From the NCBI GenBank assembly GCA_038744785.1, contig JBCDLX010000007.1:119695-183694 (forward strand): DNA of 64,000 nucleotides, in the 5' to 3' direction. The notes below the pieces were generated by a model that ran no database searches, was not told the DNA's origin, and saw nothing but the letters and a program-made list of their open reading frames with translations. Of the stretch, positions 43,806 to 53,280 are shown in pieces. Source of the DNA: Ovoidimarina sp038744785 (lineage in GTDB: Bacteria > Pseudomonadota > Alphaproteobacteria > Rhodobacterales > Rhodobacteraceae). Both the position numbers and the translations under genes were made by a program. How positions within the stretch are numbered: position 1 is the first letter of the stretch; the number at the start of each line of letters is the position of its first letter.

Positions 43806-44061
43806 CTAAGTCGTGAGAGTTTTGGAGAATCTGACAGTTTTTTCGGACAAAACAGCATGGCGCCGCTTGGCAGACATTTATTTTATTCCCGACGGCGGAT
43901 CAAAATGAACCGGAGCCACCAGCGCACTTAAGCCGTCCGTGCGCTACAGCCGAAATTGGTTCCGTTCTTCATCGTGCGGATGGTCCACATGCTTCAGACT
44001 GGCTTCGCAGGGCTCGGGTTGAATGTGGATAACAATGCCCGAAACGAAAGGCTCGGACCTC
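43806..44061. promoter_or_regulatory. Divergent promoter region, AraC regulator and molybdenum hydroxylase operon
   Basis: A 256-base gap between divergent genes that must hold both promoters. I see no clear -10/-35 pair or dyad that stands out. Confidence 0.4.
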
Positions 44062-44526
44062 ATGGCTGTCTCCATTCTAGTCAACGGACAGAATCAAACT
44101 GTGGAAGCAGATCCGGACACTCCGCTTCTATGGATCCTTCGGGATCACTTGAAGCTTACCGGCACCAAATATGGCTGCGGTATTGCGCAATGCGGGGCAT
44201 GCACCGTTCACCTTGATGGTGCCGCAGTCCGGTCTTGTCAGGTCACTGTCGCCGATCTGAGAGAAAACGAAGAGATTACAACAATCGAGGCCGTCGAGGG
44301 GCCAGAGGCAAACGCCGTACAACAAGCCTGGCAAGAGCTTGACGTTGTGCAATGCGGCTTCTGCCAGTCCGGGCAAATTATGCAAGCCGTTGATCTCCTC
44401 TGGAACGACCCGGCGCCAGACGATGAAACGATCGATGCGGTGATGGGCGGCAATGCCTGTCGCTGCGCCACTTACCCCCGTATCCGTGCCGCAATCCACC
44501 GCGCTTCTGACATTTTGAAGGCCTGA
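44062..44526 (+). CDS. [2Fe-2S] subunit of a molybdenum hydroxylase (isoquinoline 1-oxidoreductase alpha/aldehyde oxidase small subunit type)
   Basis: 154 residues with two [2Fe-2S] clusters. The plant-ferredoxin-type cluster is held by Cys39, Cys44, Cys47 and Cys59 (YGCGIAQCGACTVHLDG). The all-helical domain has Cys98, Cys101, Cys133 and Cys135 (QCGFCQSGQIMQA; NACRCATYPRI). It passes electrons from the Mo subunit encoded next. The start at 44062 places AVSILVNGQ at the usual position. No FAD subunit gene is present, as in two-subunit enzymes whose electrons go to cytochrome c. Confidence 0.92.
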   Translation: MAVSILVNGQNQTVEADPDTPLLWILRDHLKLTGTKYGCGIAQCGACTVHLDGAAVRSCQVTVADLRENEEITTIEAVEGPEANAVQQAWQELDVVQCGFCQSGQIMQAVDLLWNDPAPDDETIDAVMGGNACRCATYPRIRAAIHRASDILKA

Positions 44527-44529
44527 TAG

Positions 44530-46716
44530 ATGATCAAACAGATATCCCGCCGCCATTTCCTGCAGTCCGCTGCCGCGGGCACCGTTCTCGCTGTGGGTTA
44601 TGGCCCACAGGCTGCATCGGCCCAGGGTGCTGTTGCTTTCGACATGGTCACACCGTTCGTCAAAATCTACTCCGACGGGAAGGTTGTGGCGATCATCAAG
44701 CACTTTGAAGGAGGGCAGGGGACAGCGACCGGTTTGTCCGCTCTGGTGGCTGAAGAGCTAAACATGTCGCTGCAAGACATCGGCTTTGAGATGGCCCCGT
44801 CTGACAACGAGCGTTACAGCAACCTCTTCATTGGGGTGCAGGTCACGGGTGGCTCCACCGCGATGGCAAATTCGTTCATGCAATACCGAACCGCTGCCGC
44901 AGCTGCACGCGATATGCTGCTGGAAGCAGCTGCGCAATCATGGGGAGTTTCCGTTTCGGATTTAACCTTACAAGACCGCCAAATCACAGGGGGTGGCCTG
45001 TCTGCCGGCATTGGTGAGTTCGTGGAGGCGGCCTCGGCTCTCGACGTGCCGGAAGCCCCCGTCGTTAAGGATCCGTCCAGGTGGAAGGTGATCGGCAAGG
45101 ATCAAAAAGCCCGACTGGATACTCCGGCCAAGATCAATGGTTCTGCCAAGTATTCGATGGACATGCAGCTGAAAAACCAAATGGTGGCAGCAATTCAGCG
45201 CACACCACGTCTTGGTGGCGTCGTAAAATCCTTTGACGACAGCGCAGCAAGCGGGGTTGCGGGCTTTATCATGGCGCTACCCATGCCGAACGGTGCGGGC
45301 GTCATCGCCTTTGCCGAGACAACGTGGGCCGCGTTCCGGGCACGGGATCTGATCAAAGTCGACTGGGATTTCTCGGCCGCTGACGGGCGCAGTAGCGATG
45401 AGCTCAAGGCTGATCTGTTGGCCAAGGTCAACGATGTTCCGGAATTTCAAGCTTCTGAGACTACCCTAGCGGCGTCGGAAGCGGCGCTGGAGGGCGCGGC
45501 GAAAGTGGTCGAACGCGAGTTTTTTTTCCCGCTTTTGGCCCATGGGCCTATGGAGGCAATGGGCGCGACCATCGAGCCAACAGCCGACGGCGGTTTGATC
45601 CTCTATGATGGTGCGCAATCGCCGGCTACCGGCCACGCCATACTCCACCAGGTGCTGGGCGTCGGCATGGAGGACATTCAGGTCCAGTCGCTTTATGCAG
45701 GTGGTTTCTTCGGCAGGCGGCTGACACCAGATGGAGACTATCTTGTGGAACTGGCCCTGGTGTTCGCGGTTACGGACCGGTCGCGGCCGGTGAAGCTGCA
45801 ATGGTCCCGCGAAGACGACATCCGTGGTGGGTACTATCGCCCAAGCTATGCCCACAGGGTCCGGGTGGGTCTCGACAGCTCTGGGGATATCGTTGCCTGG
45901 GACCATCGCGTCGCGGGTCAATCGATCTTCAAGGGTACTGGATTTGCTGACTTCTATGTCAAGGATGGCGTCGATACATCGTCTATCGAGGGGATACATG
46001 ACACGCCATATAAGCTTCCCGCCTTCCACACCGGGCTGACCGATCAACAGGGTGCGACGTCTGTCAACTGGTGGCGGTCGGTGGGGCATAACCACACAGG
46101 CTATGTCATGGAATGCATGATGGATGCATGCGCGACGGCGGCGGGGCGCGATCCTGTAGAGTTTCGCTTAGCGCACCTTCAAGGTGACGACGTCGACCAA
46201 GTTAGGATGCGGGCTGCGATCGAATTGGCAGCGGAGAAAGCTGGCTGGGGCACCCCCTTATCGGAAGGCCGCTTCCGAGGTTTCGCCGCGCACAAATCCT
46301 TTGGCTCTTACGTCGCACAGGTCTGTGAGATCTCGGTGGACGAGGAATACGACGAGATAAAGATTGAAAAGTTTACAGCATCGGTTGATTGCGGCATCGC
46401 GGTTACGCCGGATGTGGTCCGGGCGCAAATTGAGGGCGGCATTGGCTACGGGGTTGGTCACGTCATGCGTGCCGAGGTCACACTTGAGAATGGCGTGCCC
46501 ATGCAGTCGAACTTCCACGATTATGAGACGCTTAGGATTTACGACCTCAGTAACATCGAGACCCATATCGTGCCATCGACAGCTCCGCCTTCTGGGGTGG
46601 GCGAGCCAGGAACGCCACCCGCTGGACCTGCGCTAGCAAGCGCCATCGCTGCGTCAGGGCGACCGCTTGCGACACATTTGCCGATGACAGCGCATGGCGT
46701 CAGCTTCGCATGGTGA
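44530..46716 (+). CDS. Molybdopterin-binding subunit of a xanthine dehydrogenase-family enzyme (isoquinoline 1-oxidoreductase beta-like), Tat-exported
   Basis: 728 residues. A twin-arginine signal opens it (SRRHFLQSAAAGTVLAVGYG, ending near ASAQG). Mo-site features follow: GGFFGRRLTPDGDYLVE, the tandem aldehyde-oxidase folds, and near the C-terminus GVGEPGTPPAGPALASAI, where the Glu of GEPG is the catalytic base. The family hydroxylates N-heterocycles or oxidises aldehydes. It starts four bases after the [2Fe-2S] subunit, which likely rides out of the cell on this signal. Its stop overlaps the cytochrome start. The substrate is unknown. Confidence 0.9.
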   Translation: MIKQISRRHFLQSAAAGTVLAVGYGPQAASAQGAVAFDMVTPFVKIYSDGKVVAIIKHFEGGQGTATGLSALVAEELNMSLQDIGFEMAPSDNERYSNLFIGVQVTGGSTAMANSFMQYRTAAAAARDMLLEAAAQSWGVSVSDLTLQDRQITGGGLSAGIGEFVEAASALDVPEAPVVKDPSRWKVIGKDQKARLDTPAKINGSAKYSMDMQLKNQMVAAIQRTPRLGGVVKSFDDSAASGVAGFIMALPMPNGAGVIAFAETTWAAFRARDLIKVDWDFSAADGRSSDELKADLLAKVNDVPEFQASETTLAASEAALEGAAKVVEREFFFPLLAHGPMEAMGATIEPTADGGLILYDGAQSPATGHAILHQVLGVGMEDIQVQSLYAGGFFGRRLTPDGDYLVELALVFAVTDRSRPVKLQWSREDDIRGGYYRPSYAHRVRVGLDSSGDIVAWDHRVAGQSIFKGTGFADFYVKDGVDTSSIEGIHDTPYKLPAFHTGLTDQQGATSVNWWRSVGHNHTGYVMECMMDACATAAGRDPVEFRLAHLQGDDVDQVRMRAAIELAAEKAGWGTPLSEGRFRGFAAHKSFGSYVAQVCEISVDEEYDEIKIEKFTASVDCGIAVTPDVVRAQIEGGIGYGVGHVMRAEVTLENGVPMQSNFHDYETLRIYDLSNIETHIVPSTAPPSGVGEPGTPPAGPALASAIAASGRPLATHLPMTAHGVSFAW

Positions 46717-47339
46717 TGAAGACGTTGATAGCATCGCTTGGGTTCGTTGCCCTAACTGTTTTTGCGATGGGATTGGGAACAAGTGCCAAGGCGGAAGGAA
46801 CGGAAGTGGAAGGGCTTGCGCTTGGCGCTGTCAGCGAAGACGTCGGCCTTAATGCCTGGGCGCGGATATACGAAGTCGCCTCTCATCCCAGATGTGCCAA
46901 TTGCCATACTGGCGTCTCGGATAGGCCGATGTGGTCCGGACCCAGTTATGGGAGGACCAGGCCGCATGGCATGGGGATCCGAGCGGGCGAGAGCCGCATT
47001 GGGACGGAGACTTTGTTATGCTCCACCTGTCACAGCTATTCCGAAACCGCACAGACAATACCCCATGCTGCGCCGCGCGTTGGCGCAACATGGCAATTGG
47101 CGCCTGTGGAGGCTGACTGGTTCGGTCGCAGCAGTGTAGAGATATGCACCCAGCTTCGCGACCCGGCGCTGAATGGCGGCAGAGACTATGTTGAGCTGGC
47201 AGATCATCTCGGACATGATTTGATTCTGCACTGGGCCTGGACGCCGGGCCCCGGACGCGAGCCTGCCCCGTACAGCCTCGAAGAGCACACTATGGACATC
47301 CTGATTTGGGGCGCCGCTGGACAACCATGTCCTGTCTAG
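46710..47339 (+). CDS. Exported dihaem c-type cytochrome-like protein
   Basis: 209 residues with a Sec signal (TLIASLGFVALTVFAMGLG, ending SAKAE) and two CxxCH haem sites at 62-66 (CANCH) and 104-108 (CSTCH). The rest (ARIYEVASHPRCANC; WAWTPGPGREPAP) follows a pattern seen in Isoquinoline-oxidoreductase-linked cytochromes. It overlaps the end of the molybdenum subunit gene by seven bases and is the likely electron acceptor for it, feeding the respiratory chain in the periplasm. Confidence 0.85.
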   Translation: MVMKTLIASLGFVALTVFAMGLGTSAKAEGTEVEGLALGAVSEDVGLNAWARIYEVASHPRCANCHTGVSDRPMWSGPSYGRTRPHGMGIRAGESRIGTETLLCSTCHSYSETAQTIPHAAPRVGATWQLAPVEADWFGRSSVEICTQLRDPALNGGRDYVELADHLGHDLILHWAWTPGPGREPAPYSLEEHTMDILIWGAAGQPCPV

Positions 47340-47618
47340 AGAGGAGATTTAAACAAGGGCGCTGCATATACTCTTTGGATGATATCTCCGATCGATGAAT
47401 AGCCGCACCCCTGTCCCTCAGTTGTTGTCGTTCGCGCCTAGCGCGGCGAAGGTCCCAAATGAGGCCCAAGCTGTCCATCAGTGGCATTGTCGCCAACGAC
47501 GGTTGCAGCAATCCTGCGGCGATCACGCCCTCCGAGGTCGAGGGGTTTCCGTGACTGAGAACACGACCACTTGACGAAATTGCGCGGACCGAGCCTCTAA
47601 AATCCCTCGGAATAGGGT

Positions 47619-47882
47619 TCAGGCACGATCGCCTGGCTTGATGTGCTGATCCCACTCAGCTTTCTCAACCTCGATATCCGCGATCCAGGCCGAATAAGCC
47701 CGGATGCCCAATAGACCAAAAACAGAACCTAACAGTAAGGCATATGGTGTAAGAGTTGGCTCGAGCCAGTGTCCTGCAACGACGGGAACAGTTATTCCGA
47801 CTGGTATCATCCAGTACGCAGTCGCACGTTTACGCTTGCGCCGCTCGATCTCTTTGGCCAGCTCAAATGATTTACGGTCCAC
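47619..47882 (-). CDS. Small two-helix membrane protein, unknown
   Basis: 87 residues with a basic N-terminal helix (ELAKEIERRKRKRAT), then two membrane segments (YWMIPVGITVPVVAGHWL; YALLLGSVFGLLGIRAY). The start is GTG at 47882 with AAGGGAG seven bases upstream, which is the main reason to call it real. Not recognised. It stands alone, convergent with the cytochrome gene. Confidence 0.55.
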   Translation of the reverse strand: MDRKSFELAKEIERRKRKRATAYWMIPVGITVPVVAGHWLEPTLTPYALLLGSVFGLLGIRAYSAWIADIEVEKAEWDQHIKPGDRA

Positions 47883-48550
47883 AGCACAGCTCCCTTTACT
47901 GACATCCTTTTCTACGACAAAACCACCCGGAAGTCTTGGGTGCAGGCCTATCTAGATGTTCCCAAATAGATCCTGTTCCCAGAAATCGGCCAGAATAAGG
48001 CGTAATTGCAAACTTGGTTTCTACGTGTTCTGAATAATCGAACTCAAATGTATCCAAGGAAGTAACGAAGAAGAAAGTCTTTGCGACGGGCGCTTCTGGA
48101 TTAGACACTTGACTAAGGTGCCAAATGTCCCGCCGTCCCGCCACTCAGAGGTCGTGGATCAAAGTCTGCATTTGGAGTTTCTAGCGTATTCCCAGCGGTG
48201 AAAGCGTTGGCGACTGTGCCGTATTTGCGCTCCTGGTCACGTCGAAGATCTCTCCGGGCTGGCTTGTATTTTCTCATTTACAACTCGCCGCTGTGGCATT
48301 TATTGCGCACCAAGAAACTGACGGGCTATCAGCGCGGTGTTTTCAGCGCCGTTGGCACCACCAATCATATTCCGTTTGTAGGCCGGCTGACTGCCTCCGA
48401 ACGGGCGCCCAAAGCTGTAGGCACCGCCTAGACTGTCTAACAGCCCTGGCATCATGATGGTCCTGGAGATCTCCCTTACGATGAAGGGTGTCGCTATGAC
48501 GAATCCGTGGCCGTTAGCACAATGATGAAGAATCGATAAGTGCACCGATT
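47883..48550. other. Intergenic stretch with weak, overlapping frames
   Basis: Three possible small frames lie here (minus 47896-48144, plus 48198-48431, minus 48300-48545). They conflict with one another and none has a recognised domain or a good ribosome binding site. Treated as non-coding or decayed. Confidence 0.35.
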
Positions 48551-48722
48551 TTAGGTTCAGGCCGCATTGATTTTAGTACCGTTGCGTGGTTCCCGGTTCG
48601 AGAACGAGCGGTGAACATGTCTGATCTGTTTTGGCTTACCGACGCCCAGATGGCGGGTCTCGATCCCTGCTTCCCAAAGTCACACGGCAACCGCGGGTCG
48701 ACGGCCGGAGTGTGTTGAGCAG
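48551..48722 (+). mobile_element. IS5-family insertion sequence, 5' fragment
   Basis: The piece begins with a terminal sequence similar to the one at 55.6 kb (GGTTCAGGCCGCATTGATTT here against GGGTCAGGATCCATTGATTT there). It continues through the leader (CGAGCGGTGA before the ATG) into the transposase start MSDLFWLTDAQMAGLDPCFP. A one-base deletion near 48690 shifts the frame, and the likeness to the other copy stops at about 48722. Only about 170 bases of an element of roughly 0.8-0.9 kb remain. Confidence 0.75.
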
Positions 48723-48820
48723 GGTTCGCATCTGGGAAACTGCGTAGGGCAATGGGTTAAATTTCTGCTGTTTTGGGAAAGCTATCGATGTTCAGCAAGC
48801 GCGGATCCGATGCGCCCGGA

Positions 48821-50734
48821 TCATCCTTGCGAACGATCGTCTTCGACATGCTCTTTCTCGGGTTCCGCCTGACGCGGCTCGACGGAGAGTGCTTCGGCTG
48901 AAGAAGGATCCTGTTTGCTCTCGCCAAGGTATTCGTGCGACCCCGGAGGCGGATAGCGCAGGGTTCCTTCGATCTGATCCAGTTCCGTTTTCGAGAAGCG
49001 TGGGAAGGGAAACCTGTATTCGTTCCGCCATCGTGCGGTCTCGTCCGCTGACCTTGACTGCGCGGCTTCATCAAGTCCTCCGTCAGACGAAAGATACATA
49101 GTCTGAGAGGGAAATGCGAAGCCGCTTCCCGAGTCTTCAACAATCTTACCAACGCGAAGGAGTATATCCTCTCTTATGGCATAAAAGTCGTTCCATTCGC
49201 GTGTTAAGGCATAAACTCGGATTTCTATATCCAAGGCATATGCACCGTAACTCGTGAAGCGTACGCGAACGCTATCGTTGTCAATACGGGGGTGTGCATG
49301 CATCATACGCCGAATTTCGGCTAGGACGAAGCGAAGTGTCTCCTCTTGTGTCTCGTAGCGCAATCCAATTGTTTCCGAGATCATCATCATATCGCACTCT
49401 GCCCAGTTGATAAGTTGCAGATCTGCGAATTGGGCGTTCGGCACGTTTATTAGCGTTCGATCTAGGGCCCTGATCTGAGTAGAACGCACGCCTATCCGTT
49501 CGACTGTGCCGGCCAAACCACCAAATGTGCAAAAATCACCAACCCGGATTGGGCGATCGAGATAGAGAATGACACCTCCTATCAGATTCTCGAATGTCGG
49601 TCGTATGGCCAGCGCGATTGCGAGACCACCGATGCCGAATCCGGCGATCACGCTTAGGATTGGCAGGCCAAGCGCTTGGGCACCTAAGAAGAGTACGAAG
49701 ATCGCCGCAAACGCCGCCACAATTTGCCCGAAGAGGTGAAGCATATTTGCATCGAGGCTCTCGCGGCGATCTTCGAACTGATCAGCGGCTCGATCGAAGC
49801 CTGTCCTGATCAAAAGCCAAAGGAGCCATGCGGCGGCAGCATGGAGGAGTATTGTGTTCACTGTATGGATAAGCACAGAGAAGTTGCCCGAGAGCCTAAG
49901 CTCGAACGTAAAGAAGCTCGTCAGTGTGAGGCTAACCGCAGCGAGAACCAGCGGTGAGAGCATTGCCACCAAACGCCGGCGCTTTGTGTGTCTGTCAAGT
50001 AGCGACTGTGCCGTGCGATGACCGATTAAAAGGGCAGAGCCGGCGAAAAGCGTGATCGCGAGGCAAGACAGCACTTTCCAAAGTGGGGAGCCCCACAAAA
50101 GCACCCGAGCCTCCTCAGGCATTGCCTCTGCAAAACGTAGCGGTATGAGCGGTCCCGTTAGTGCTATAACGGCGAAATATCGATCCCGCCCTTGCCCTGT
50201 CAGATACCAGCTGGAACCTCGATCCCGTATGACTGTGTCCACAGTCTGGGGATCGAAGAGTACTTCACCGCGACGTGTACCGTCTTCCACTCTCCAAAGG
50301 CGAATTGCAGTGCCGGGAATGCGATAGGTGTAGGTCGTGTCAACGGCGATCTCATCCGGACCTGGAAGTGCTGAAGTCTCAACCGGGCCGCTTTGGGCTA
50401 GCAAGTCCAGCGTCTGTGCAGCGATCTCGTGTCCGACGAAGGGGCGAAGCGCGGCGGGCACCTCTGAAAGATCGAAGAGATCGCTCAGAGCGTCGAGCGA
50501 TCGCAGTACTTCACGGTATTCTTTGGGTGCTCGCCTTTCGGCATAGGACGCTATCGCAAGATCTAACTGTGCGGCGCCCGTGTACAGCGCTTCCATCGTC
50601 TGGCGTGGACTGTCGGCGCGTGCCGGTGTTGTCACGATCACTTGAACTGAGGCTGTGACAACCAGTACTCCAAAGGTATGGATCAGCCGCCCTAGAGCAC
50701 TCCGAAGTATCGAAGGAACAATGCTCTTTCTCAA
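48821..50734 (-). CDS. MscS-family mechanosensitive channel with long N-terminal region
   Basis: 637 residues. A signal peptide (FGVLVVTASVQVIVTTPARA) and an exported domain of about 180 residues precede about five membrane segments. The pore-lining helix and vestibule follow: VIAGFGIGGLAIALAIRPTF, ENLIGGVILYLDRPIRVGDF, and PNAQFADLQLINW in the beta domain. The charged C-terminal tail of about 60 residues is not conserved-looking. MscS-type channels release solutes on osmotic downshift or under membrane tension. Its start overlaps the lipoprotein hydrolase stop by four bases, an unusual coupling. Confidence 0.9.
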   Translation of the reverse strand: MRKSIVPSILRSALGRLIHTFGVLVVTASVQVIVTTPARADSPRQTMEALYTGAAQLDLAIASYAERRAPKEYREVLRSLDALSDLFDLSEVPAALRPFVGHEIAAQTLDLLAQSGPVETSALPGPDEIAVDTTYTYRIPGTAIRLWRVEDGTRRGEVLFDPQTVDTVIRDRGSSWYLTGQGRDRYFAVIALTGPLIPLRFAEAMPEEARVLLWGSPLWKVLSCLAITLFAGSALLIGHRTAQSLLDRHTKRRRLVAMLSPLVLAAVSLTLTSFFTFELRLSGNFSVLIHTVNTILLHAAAAWLLWLLIRTGFDRAADQFEDRRESLDANMLHLFGQIVAAFAAIFVLFLGAQALGLPILSVIAGFGIGGLAIALAIRPTFENLIGGVILYLDRPIRVGDFCTFGGLAGTVERIGVRSTQIRALDRTLINVPNAQFADLQLINWAECDMMMISETIGLRYETQEETLRFVLAEIRRMMHAHPRIDNDSVRVRFTSYGAYALDIEIRVYALTREWNDFYAIREDILLRVGKIVEDSGSGFAFPSQTMYLSSDGGLDEAAQSRSADETARWRNEYRFPFPRFSKTELDQIEGTLRYPPPGSHEYLGESKQDPSSAEALSVEPRQAEPEKEHVEDDRSQG

Positions 50735-51798
50735 TGCCCCGAGACCACCCGTTCAAGGAGGCCATCCGCCTGGTCGGCGCGAATAACGGCATCGACAACA
50801 TTGAGCTCTCCGGGTGGGGTTACTTCGTTGAGCCTACGGAAAATGGCGAGCGCCGCAGGGGACGTTGTCGCTATATTGTGATCAAGCTTTCGTCCATCGG
50901 ACAATGCTCCGACGTCTACGATTGTGACGCCAAGTCCGGAAAGGAATTCGGGGTTGTCAATCGACCCGAGCCGCGCGCCGCGACCACTGATTAAGCCAGA
51001 GAGCCGAAGCGCTCGATCCTGTTCTGCTATCATGATCATGAACGGCACCGGAAGAGGGCCTATTCGGTCCACCTGCTCCTTGAAGAGTTCGACGTCAATG
51101 TCGGGTGCCATAAGCAGGACACCATTGATGTCGCGTGCGAGGTCTAGCCTTCCTGACAAAGCAATTTGACGCAAGGTTTCCATAAGGAGATAGGCGCCCA
51201 TTGAATGGGCGGTCAAAAACAGCGAGCGGCCCTCCTCGCGGGCAAGGGCAACAATCACCTCCTCAAGATTGTCTCGCGAGATAAGTGCGCTGTCCCGATC
51301 ATAGACATAACCGGTTGTCTGAGCCGCAGAGGGCCATGAAAAGACCACCATCGGCACTGGTACATCGAGATCATGGGCCACTTGCGCGGCACCGTAAACG
51401 GCTTCGCCGTGGGTCGTATTGTACCCGTGGACATGAAGTACGGTTTCGCTTTCACCAGAGCGGTCGGACCGTGCAATTTGACGAACGAAACTAGCCAATC
51501 CAGTGTATGCTTCGCCATCGACCGTTACGAAATGACGGGTGGCGTCCGGGGTATCGCTTGGCCACTCAATCCGACCCACTTCGTGGTTCGGCGGTATGGA
51601 AACCGCAATACGGCCAAATGTGAGACGCCCGGCACGGGGTTCCCCAAAGTTACGGGACTGCCCTGTGTCCTGGCGAAACCGGGCGACATAGACGTCGCGT
51701 ATGGTTGCCTCAGGCACTTTGGGCCCGGGCGCCATGATGCCGGGCGATCCACACGCCATCAGGGCAAGGGTCAAGAAGAGGGCAAACCGTCCCGTCAC
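50731..51798 (-). CDS. Lipoprotein alpha/beta hydrolase (DUF900-like)
   Basis: 355 residues with a lipoprotein signal (FALFLTLALMACGS; the Cys is the lipidation site). The hydrolase core shows VLHVHGYNTTHGEAVYGAAQ, VVFSWPSAAQTTGYVYDRD, the nucleophile Ser in LTAHSMGAYLL, and a late His in KLDHNIATTS. This order matches the DUF900 family of esterase-like proteins. It is probably anchored in the periplasm; the substrate is unknown. It overlaps the RND remnant upstream and MscS downstream by four bases each, so these genes once formed one operon. Confidence 0.88.
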   Translation of the reverse strand: MTGRFALFLTLALMACGSPGIMAPGPKVPEATIRDVYVARFRQDTGQSRNFGEPRAGRLTFGRIAVSIPPNHEVGRIEWPSDTPDATRHFVTVDGEAYTGLASFVRQIARSDRSGESETVLHVHGYNTTHGEAVYGAAQVAHDLDVPVPMVVFSWPSAAQTTGYVYDRDSALISRDNLEEVIVALAREEGRSLFLTAHSMGAYLLMETLRQIALSGRLDLARDINGVLLMAPDIDVELFKEQVDRIGPLPVPFMIMIAEQDRALRLSGLISGRGARLGSIDNPEFLSGLGVTIVDVGALSDGRKLDHNIATTSPAALAIFRRLNEVTPPGELNVVDAVIRADQADGLLERVVSGH

Positions 51799-52028
51799 GC
51801 CAAAACCTCCGACCGAACCTTCTTTCGGGATCGCACTCTCAGAAACAAGAAGGCCACAGGCGGAACGAAGAGAAGCGTCAGCGGCGACGCCAAAAGTACC
51901 CCATCGATCGTCATATTGACCACCGGCTCAAGCAAGGCCCCGCCCGAGATCACCATCGGGATAAGGCCGCAGATTGTCGTCATTGATATCAGGATGATCG
52001 GTCGTGCTCTTCCGGTCGCGCCCGTCAC
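51795..52028 (-). pseudogene. RND efflux permease, C-terminal remnant
   Basis: About 77 residues that match only the last membrane part of an AcrB-type RND permease: GATGRARPIILISMTTICGL, then IPMVISGG and LLASPLTLLFVPPVAFLFLR. A full permease has over 1000 residues. The missing upstream part is replaced at about 52.03-52.06 kb by IS3-derived DNA, so an insertion beheaded the gene. The stop overlaps the lipoprotein hydrolase start (ATGA), showing the original operon. Confidence 0.85.
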
Positions 52029-52127
52029 AATTGTACTAGCAGTTTGCGGCGTCTCTGCTTTTTAGTCAATCTAATTGATCATCACGATTACACTGTTGAT
52101 GATTATTCCTATCAGCGAATTGAGGCT

Positions 52128-52268
52128 AGGTATCGCAAAGACCGGGACGAACTGCGTCGTCTTTCCCGTGAGAACAAGCGGTCAAGTCAGGGGCGCGACA
52201 GTCTTTCAAAGGCGGCGGCCTGGTTTGAGCAGAACGACACGACCGGCCCGCAGTCTTTGAGTCCTTGA
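52128..52268 (+). pseudogene. IS3-family OrfA, 3' remnant
   Basis: The end of an IS3-type OrfA: DELRRLSRENKRSSQGRDSL then SKAAAWFEQ, matching the leucine-zipper end (ELxRLRRENxxLRxERDILKKA). The HTH part is missing. The frame stops at 52268, overlapping the first codons of OrfB. Confidence 0.75.
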
Positions 52269-53128
52269 TGTCCAACCAGGCCGAGTGCCCGATCGTGACC
52301 ATGGCGCTTAACTTGGGGGTTTCGCGCGGCGGTTTCTATGCCTGGCAGTCCCGAGAGCCGTCGGCACACAATGTCGCCGACCGCGATCTGACGGAACTGA
52401 TCCTTCGGATCCATGCGGCCTCCAAGGATATCTACGGCGCCCCACGCGTCCAAGCGGAACCGGCCGATAGCAGTGTGCGTGTCGGTCATAGGCGCGTGGA
52501 ACGGCTGACGAAAGCGGCCAGCCTGACTAGCGTACGTTGCCCCGGGAGCACGCGAACAACGATCCGGTATGATCGTGTGCGCCACTCTGACGATCTGGTC
52601 GATCGCAACGTCTACCTGGACAGGCCAAACATGCTCTGGGCGGCGGGCATCACTTATGTACCGACCTCGGCCGGCTTCACGTATCTGGCGGTCGTGCTCG
52701 ATGCGTTCTCGCCCCGGATCGTCGGATGGCCGATGGGTAGAAACCTAAAAACCCAGCTCCTTCTCGATGCAATGAACATAGCGATCGGTCAGCGCAGGCC
52801 ATCGGAGGTGATCCATCACAGCGATCAGAGTTCACAATACATGTCTGTCGCCATTGGCCTCAGGTACAAGGAGGCAGGTGTCAGACCGTCCACGGGATCG
52901 GTCGGAAACGCATACGAAAACAGCATGTGCGAGAGCTTCTTCGCCACATCTGATTGCGAGTTTACGGACAGACGAAAGTTCCGGACAAAGGCGGAAGCCC
53001 GCATGGCGAATTTTGAGTTCATCGAGGGCTGGTTCAATCCTGGCGGCCGACACTCGATTCTGGGATATCTATCGACCATCGACTACGAAAGGAGCGCCCT
53101 CGAAACGCTAGAGTCATCTAGCCAATAA
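52265..53128 (+). mobile_element. IS3-family transposase OrfB, catalytically defective
   Basis: 287 residues, full length for OrfB, with HTH_21 (NLGVSRGGFYAWQSREPS) and a retroviral-type integrase core (rve). The DDE triad normally lies in W-x-x-D-I-T-Y, HSD-x-G-S-Q-Y and ESFF. The second Asp (Asp187, HHSDQSSQY) and the Glu (Glu223, CESFF) are present, but the first Asp is Gly128 (LWAAGITYV; codon GGC at 52646-52648, one base from GAC). Other conserved spots also deviate. The element should be unable to move by itself. It sits between the MarR gene and the RND remnant. Confidence 0.9.
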
Positions 53129-53280
53129 ACGTCCATCAAACCGAGAGAACTCCAACTCCACAGAGCCGGAGCGAGGACTCGAGGCTGCATCGTGGGGCTT
53201 TCCTTTCCCTGCATGAGATCACTCCGGCTAACGCCTTTCATGTAATCCCTTGCCAGGGTGTGCAGGCATTGAGCTTGGCA

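Noticed and set aside
47290..47655. 121-codon minus-strand frame
   Set aside because: Overlaps the cytochrome gene end and the small membrane protein gene. No domain or ribosome binding site.
48198..48545. Opposed frames at 48198-48431 (plus) and 48300-48545 (minus)
   Set aside because: They exclude each other and neither has independent support.
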